NCBI RefSeq assembly: GCF_003997495.1
Contig: NZ_RZRU01000022.1
Coordinates: 44,259-108,258, forward strand
Source: Mesorhizobium sp. M7A.F.Ca.US.008.03.1.1
GTDB taxonomy: Bacteria > Pseudomonadota > Alphaproteobacteria > Rhizobiales > Rhizobiaceae
Direction of reading: 5' to 3'
Length of the DNA stretch: 64,000 nt
The position numbers and the translations under genes are program-made. Positions 60,774 to 64,000 of the stretch are shown one piece after another. Position 1 is the first letter of the stretch, and each line of letters starts with the position of its first letter. Under the pieces are notes generated by a model. That model made no database searches, was not told where the DNA came from, and saw only the letters and a program-made list of their open reading frames with translations.

Positions 60774-61160
60774 CTACCCCTTCACATAGCCCATCGCTTC
60801 GATAATCCGCCCGTCGGCCACGCGCATGAGGTTGACGCCGCGCAGCGAATTGCCGTCGGTCATGAAATAGCGCCAGCGGATCGTTGCCCGGTCGCCGGCA
60901 ACGAAGGTTTCCTCGATATCGAAGCGCGTGCCGGCCTGGGTTGCTATCGCCGTCCAAAGCCCGACGCACGCCGCTTGACCGGCATAACGGGCGCCGTCCG
61001 GCGCTGGAACGGTGTTCTCGATCACGCAATCCTCAGCCACCAGCTCGGCGAGTGCCGAAGGATCATGGCGTTGGAATACGTTGTTGTAGCGCCGCATGAT
61101 CTCGGCCGTCTGCTGGGACAGGTCGTACGCGGTCGCGTCCATGACAAGTTCTTGTGTCAT
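60774..61160 (-). CDS. SnoaL/NTF2-like protein
   Basis: 128 residues with the cone-shaped NTF2 fold: MRRYNNVFQRHDPSALAELVAEDCVIENTVP and TRFDIEETFVAGDRATIRWRYFM. AGGAGAAAG precedes ATG 61160. Last of a three-gene operon with osmC and the dehydrogenase. Confidence 0.87.
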   Translation of the reverse strand: MTQELVMDATAYDLSQQTAEIMRRYNNVFQRHDPSALAELVAEDCVIENTVPAPDGARYAGQAACVGLWTAIATQAGTRFDIEETFVAGDRATIRWRYFMTDGNSLRGVNLMRVADGRIIEAMGYVKG

Positions 61161-61176
61161 CTTCTTTCTCCTGGCT

Positions 61177-61623
61177 TCATTGGCCTTTGGTGGCTTCGAC
61201 GAGCGTTGCCTTGAGGGTGATCTGAGACACGCCGGCAAGGGCCCGCGAGACAAGGCAGCCCGCCTTGGCGGACTGTGCAAGGCGCTCGAATTCATCTTCG
61301 GCAAGTCCCGCGACCTCTGCCTCGGTTTCGAGCTCGATGCGGGTGATCGTCGGACCGGCAGCGGTTGCGCGCAGATGCACCTTGGCGACGGTGCTGATGC
61401 TTGTCGGGACATAATTGGCGTTGCCCAGTACGGCGCTCAGCGCCATCGAGAAGCAGCCTGCATGCGCCGCGGCGATCAGCTCCTCCGGGTTGGTCCCCGG
61501 ACCGTTCTCGAAACGCGACGGGAAGGAATAGGCGCCTTCGAAGACGCCGCTGCCGAGCCGCAACCGGCCCGCCCCTTCCTTCAGCGTCCCTTGCCATTTG
61601 GCCGAGGCTTCACGAATTGTCAT
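61177..61623 (-). CDS. OsmC family protein
   Basis: 148 residues. AAHAGCFSMALSAVL carries the first reactive Cys, AKAGCLVSRALAGV the second, as in OsmC peroxidases. TNPEELIAAAHAGCF is the OsmC signature. The start overlaps the dehydrogenase stop by four bases. Confidence 0.93.
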   Translation of the reverse strand: MTIREASAKWQGTLKEGAGRLRLGSGVFEGAYSFPSRFENGPGTNPEELIAAAHAGCFSMALSAVLGNANYVPTSISTVAKVHLRATAAGPTITRIELETEAEVAGLAEDEFERLAQSAKAGCLVSRALAGVSQITLKATLVEATKGQ

Positions 61624-62660
61624 TGTCGTTCTCCTTGGTTTGAGGACTGATGGGTCAGGCCGTCGATGATCACCTTCCCGAAGACGTCGCCCTGCTGGAA
61701 ATAGCGGTAGGCATCACCGGCCTCGGTGAAGGCGAAGACCTTGTCGATGACGGGCCGCAGGCGGTGCTGCGAGACGGCGCGCAGCATGGCTTCGAGATGG
61801 GTCCGGTTGCCCACGAACAAACGGCTGATGGTGGCGAGGCTACGCTGGTAGAGTGCCGCCGGCAGCTGGATCGATCCGCCTTTCGCATCCTGCAGCGTCA
61901 AGAGCACGATGTGCCCGTAAAGCGTGCTGGCGATCAGTGACTGCGCGAAAGTCGCCGGGCCACCGGTCTCGACGACGAGATCGATGCCGCCGGTCTGGTC
62001 GCGGACGGCCGCGCCCCATTGCGGCATATCCGATGTCGAAATCACCAGGTCGGCGCCCAACGCCCGCAGCCTGTCGGCTTTCTCGCCGCGCGAGGTGACG
62101 GCGGCGACACGGCAGCCGAGCAGCTTGGCGAACTGCAATGCAAACAGCGAGACGCCGCCCGAGCCGATGACCAGAACCCATTGGCCGGGCTTCGGAATTC
62201 CGGCGCCCGTCACCGCGTTCCAGGCAGTCAGGCCAGCGCAGGTCAGCGTCGCCGCTTCATGCCAGTCGAGATGATCGGGCAAGCGCAGCGCCCATTGTTC
62301 GTCGAGAACCGCGTAGTCCGCCAGCATGCCGTCCAGCGTGCAGCCGAGCTGATCGATGAGCCCCGCATGGATGCGGCCATCGATCCAGCGCGCGAAATAG
62401 CTGCCGGTGACACGGTCGCCGACGGCAAAGCGGGTGACGGCATCGCCGATGGCGACAATGTCACCGACCCCGTCGCTCAGCGGAACGACGCCTTGGCGCG
62501 GCGGCAGCGGATAGGTGCCGTTGAGGATCATTGCATCGCGCCGGTTGAGCGAGGTGGCGCGAACGCGTACCATGATCTCATGCGGTTTGGGCTCCGGCTG
62601 CGCCGCGTCGCGCATCATCAGGGATTCGGCCCCAGATCCTTCGAGACGGTAGCTTCGCAT
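61620..62660 (-). CDS. NAD(P)-dependent MDR alcohol dehydrogenase/quinone reductase
   Basis: 346 residues. Rossmann motif VIGSGGVSLFALQFAKLLG near residue 165. The N-domain has RATSLNRRDAMILNGTYPLPP and GDRVTGSYF. The four structural-zinc cysteines are absent, so it is a zinc-poor MDR like quinone reductases. First gene of the operon. It diverges from a TetR gene. Confidence 0.87.
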   Translation of the reverse strand: MRSYRLEGSGAESLMMRDAAQPEPKPHEIMVRVRATSLNRRDAMILNGTYPLPPRQGVVPLSDGVGDIVAIGDAVTRFAVGDRVTGSYFARWIDGRIHAGLIDQLGCTLDGMLADYAVLDEQWALRLPDHLDWHEAATLTCAGLTAWNAVTGAGIPKPGQWVLVIGSGGVSLFALQFAKLLGCRVAAVTSRGEKADRLRALGADLVISTSDMPQWGAAVRDQTGGIDLVVETGGPATFAQSLIASTLYGHIVLLTLQDAKGGSIQLPAALYQRSLATISRLFVGNRTHLEAMLRAVSQHRLRPVIDKVFAFTEAGDAYRYFQQGDVFGKVIIDGLTHQSSNQGERQ

Positions 62661-62690
62661 GTCGTTCCTCTCAAGAAATATATAGACTGA

Positions 62691-62707
62691 TCTACATATT
62701 ATGTAGA
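62691..62707. promoter_or_regulatory. TetR operator between MDR operon and tetR
   Basis: Perfect 8-base inverted repeat TCTACATA-T-TATGTAGA. A similar TAGA-N4-TCTA lies alongside at 62683-62694. Confidence 0.68.
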
Positions 62708-62762
62708 CCGATTGTCATATTCTGCGCAAGGCCTATAATGATTCCTCCTGACAGAGGTTGAC

Positions 62763-63371
62763 ATGGCCAACGACACCCGCACCCGCATACTCGAGACGAC
62801 TGGGCTGCTGCTCAGGCAGCGCGGCTATCACGGCACCTCGCTCAACGACATATTGAGCGCCAGCGGCGCCCCGCGGGGCTCGCTCTATTTTCATTTTCCC
62901 GGCGGCAAGGACCAACTGGTCATCGAGGTGACGCGCGCCAGCGTTGCTGACGTGACGAAGAGGCTGGGCGAAGCGCTGGCTGCCGAAAAGGATCCGGCGG
63001 TGGCCGTCCATCATATCTACCAGTCGGTGGGGCGCATGCTGGAGGACAACGAGTTTTCGCTGGGCTGTCCGATCGCGCCCGTCGTGCTGGACGCGCCGAC
63101 CGACGTGCCGGAACTGGTGGAATTGTGCCGCTCGGCTTTCGAGCAATGGATCAGCCTGCTGCGGGACGCCTTCGTCAGGGCAGGGGTGCCCGAGCGCCGC
63201 GCCCAGGCTTTGGCGCTGCTGGTCGAATCGTCACTGGAAGGGCTGATGGTGATCGCCCGCGCTACCCGCGACCGCGCCCCGGTGCAGGCGGTGGCCGACG
63301 AAGTCGCTGCGCTGATCGAAGCCGCTGTGCTTGCCGGGAAGGTAAAGCAACGCGCCGATGCCGCCGTCTGA
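62763..63371 (+). CDS. TetR/AcrR family regulator (LmrA/YxaF-like)
   Basis: 202 residues. DTRTRILETTGLLLRQRGYHGTSLNDILSASGAPRGSLYFHFPGGKDQLVIEVTRAS is the N-terminal helix-turn-helix; GCPIAPVVLDAP marks the YxaF-like ligand domain. Probably represses the divergent dehydrogenase-osmC-snoaL operon. Confidence 0.9.
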   Translation: MANDTRTRILETTGLLLRQRGYHGTSLNDILSASGAPRGSLYFHFPGGKDQLVIEVTRASVADVTKRLGEALAAEKDPAVAVHHIYQSVGRMLEDNEFSLGCPIAPVVLDAPTDVPELVELCRSAFEQWISLLRDAFVRAGVPERRAQALALLVESSLEGLMVIARATRDRAPVQAVADEVAALIEAAVLAGKVKQRADAAV

Positions 63372-63410
63372 GGACCGAAAGAGGCGCGGCGATAGAAGCT
63401 CGCGCCAAAC

Positions 63411-63438
63411 AAAAAGGGCGGCATCGCTGCCGCCCTTT
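63411..63438 (-). terminator. Terminator of groEL
   Basis: An 11-base stem, AAAGGGCGGCA with TGCCGCCCTTT, and four-base loop; T5 on the minus strand. Confidence 0.85.
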
Positions 63439-63467
63439 CCGTAGCTGAAAGCTGATGGAAGCGTGGA

Positions 63468-64000
63468 TTAGAAATCCATACCGCCCATACCGCCCATGCC
63501 GCCGCCCATGCCGCCAGGCATGCCGCCGCCGCCAGCCGACTCCTTCTTCGGAGCCTCCGCGATCATGGCTTCGGTGGTGACGAGCAGGCCGGCGACCGAG
63601 GCCGCGTCCTGGAGAGCGGTGCGAACGACCTTGACCGGATCGACGATACCCATGGCGATCATGTCGCCATATTCGCCGGTCTGGGCGTTGTAGCCGAAGG
63701 TCAAGCCCTTGTTCTCAAGGATCTTGCCGGCAACAATCGATGCTTCCGCACCGGCGTTGGCCGCGATCTGGCGGGCCGGAGCCTGCAGCGCACGACGGAC
63801 GATGTTGATGCCGGCGGCCTGGTCGGCGTTGACGCCGGTGGCCTTGATGTTGGCCGAAGCGCGCAGCAGGGCTACGCCACCACCAGCAACGATGCCTTCT
63901 TCGACGGCCGCGCGGGTCGCGTTGAGGGCGTCATCGACGCGGTCCTTCTTTTCCTTGACTTCGACTTCCGTCGCACCGCCGACGCGGATCACCGCAACGC
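63468..64000 (-). CDS. groEL: Chaperonin GroEL, 3' part (start beyond window)
   Basis: The last 177 residues of the 60-kDa chaperonin: RVGGATEVEVKEKKDRVDDALNATRAA, VAGGGVALLRA, AGAEASIVAGKIL, and the Gly/Met-rich C-terminal tail ending GGMGGMDF. Folds proteins with GroES in the cytoplasm. The coding frame continues past base 64000. Confidence 0.97.
   Translation of the reverse strand, partial: VAVIRVGGATEVEVKEKKDRVDDALNATRAAVEEGIVAGGGVALLRASANIKATGVNADQAAGINIVRRALQAPARQIAANAGAEASIVAGKILENKGLTFGYNAQTGEYGDMIAMGIVDPVKVVRTALQDAASVAGLLVTTEAMIAEAPKKESAGGGGMPGGMGGGMGGMGGMDF

Overview
The window is GC-rich, densely coded alphaproteobacterial chromosome, most likely Mesorhizobium or a close Rhizobiales relative. 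The clues are an aapJQMP amino-acid transporter beside a cystathionine beta-lyase gene, a choline-binding ChoX next to BetI, HdaA, ETC-complex-I accessory subunits, small secreted proteins of the Mesorhizobium DUF680 type, alphaproteobacterial general-stress (EcfG-type) promoters, and several families of short palindromic intergenic repeats typical of rhizobia. No phage, integrase, transposase or CRISPR array was seen. It reads as core chromosome with modest accessory content.

Layout. 1-5.2 kb: end of an ABC-F ATPase, a molybdopterin oxidoreductase and a YUCCA-like flavin monooxygenase. 5.2-9.6 kb: an Lrp regulator divergent from a diaminopropionate ammonia-lyase and two M20 hydrolases, both hydrolases frameshifted. 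10-13 kb: UvrD-like helicase and dapB. 13.5-14.3 kb: tandem small secreted proteins. 14.3-20 kb: SixA-like phosphatase, a parDE pair with a frameshifted toxin, purN-purM, a CDP-alcohol phosphatidyltransferase, an AI-2E-type permease and hdaA. 20-22.5 kb: tRNA-Pro, tRNA-Arg, an NDUFS4-like subunit and a small stress locus with EcfG-like promoters. 22.7-30.5 kb: GGDEF cyclase, glycosyltransferase, anion transporter, TetR/enoyl-CoA hydratase pair, and an ECF sigma-DUF4142-cupredoxin cluster whose two transcription units share one promoter motif. 30.7-38.7 kb: metC with an attenuator-like leader, a DUF1326/DUF2182 pair and aapJQMP. 38.8-48 kb: flavin monooxygenase, ppk-ppx, two DoxX proteins and fumC. 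48.2-56.7 kb: cupin/LysR, SDR, betI-choX-hydrolase, NIPSNAP/TetR and a Tat-exported phosphoesterase. 56.7-64 kb: CsbD, GST, cold-shock protein, an operon of small unknown proteins, LysE, a TetR-controlled operon and the 3' end of groEL.

The most informative signals are regulatory. Paired inverted repeats lie next to BetI and next to the NIPSNAP/TetR pair; single operators precede parD and two other TetR genes; two consensus EcfG promoters, and two weaker candidates, precede small stress genes; and a GGGAAC-N17-(A/G)TCCAAT motif occurs twice in the ECF cluster. Three one-base frame breaks within 8 kb (near 7785, 8721 and 15064) could be real pseudogenes or consensus errors.
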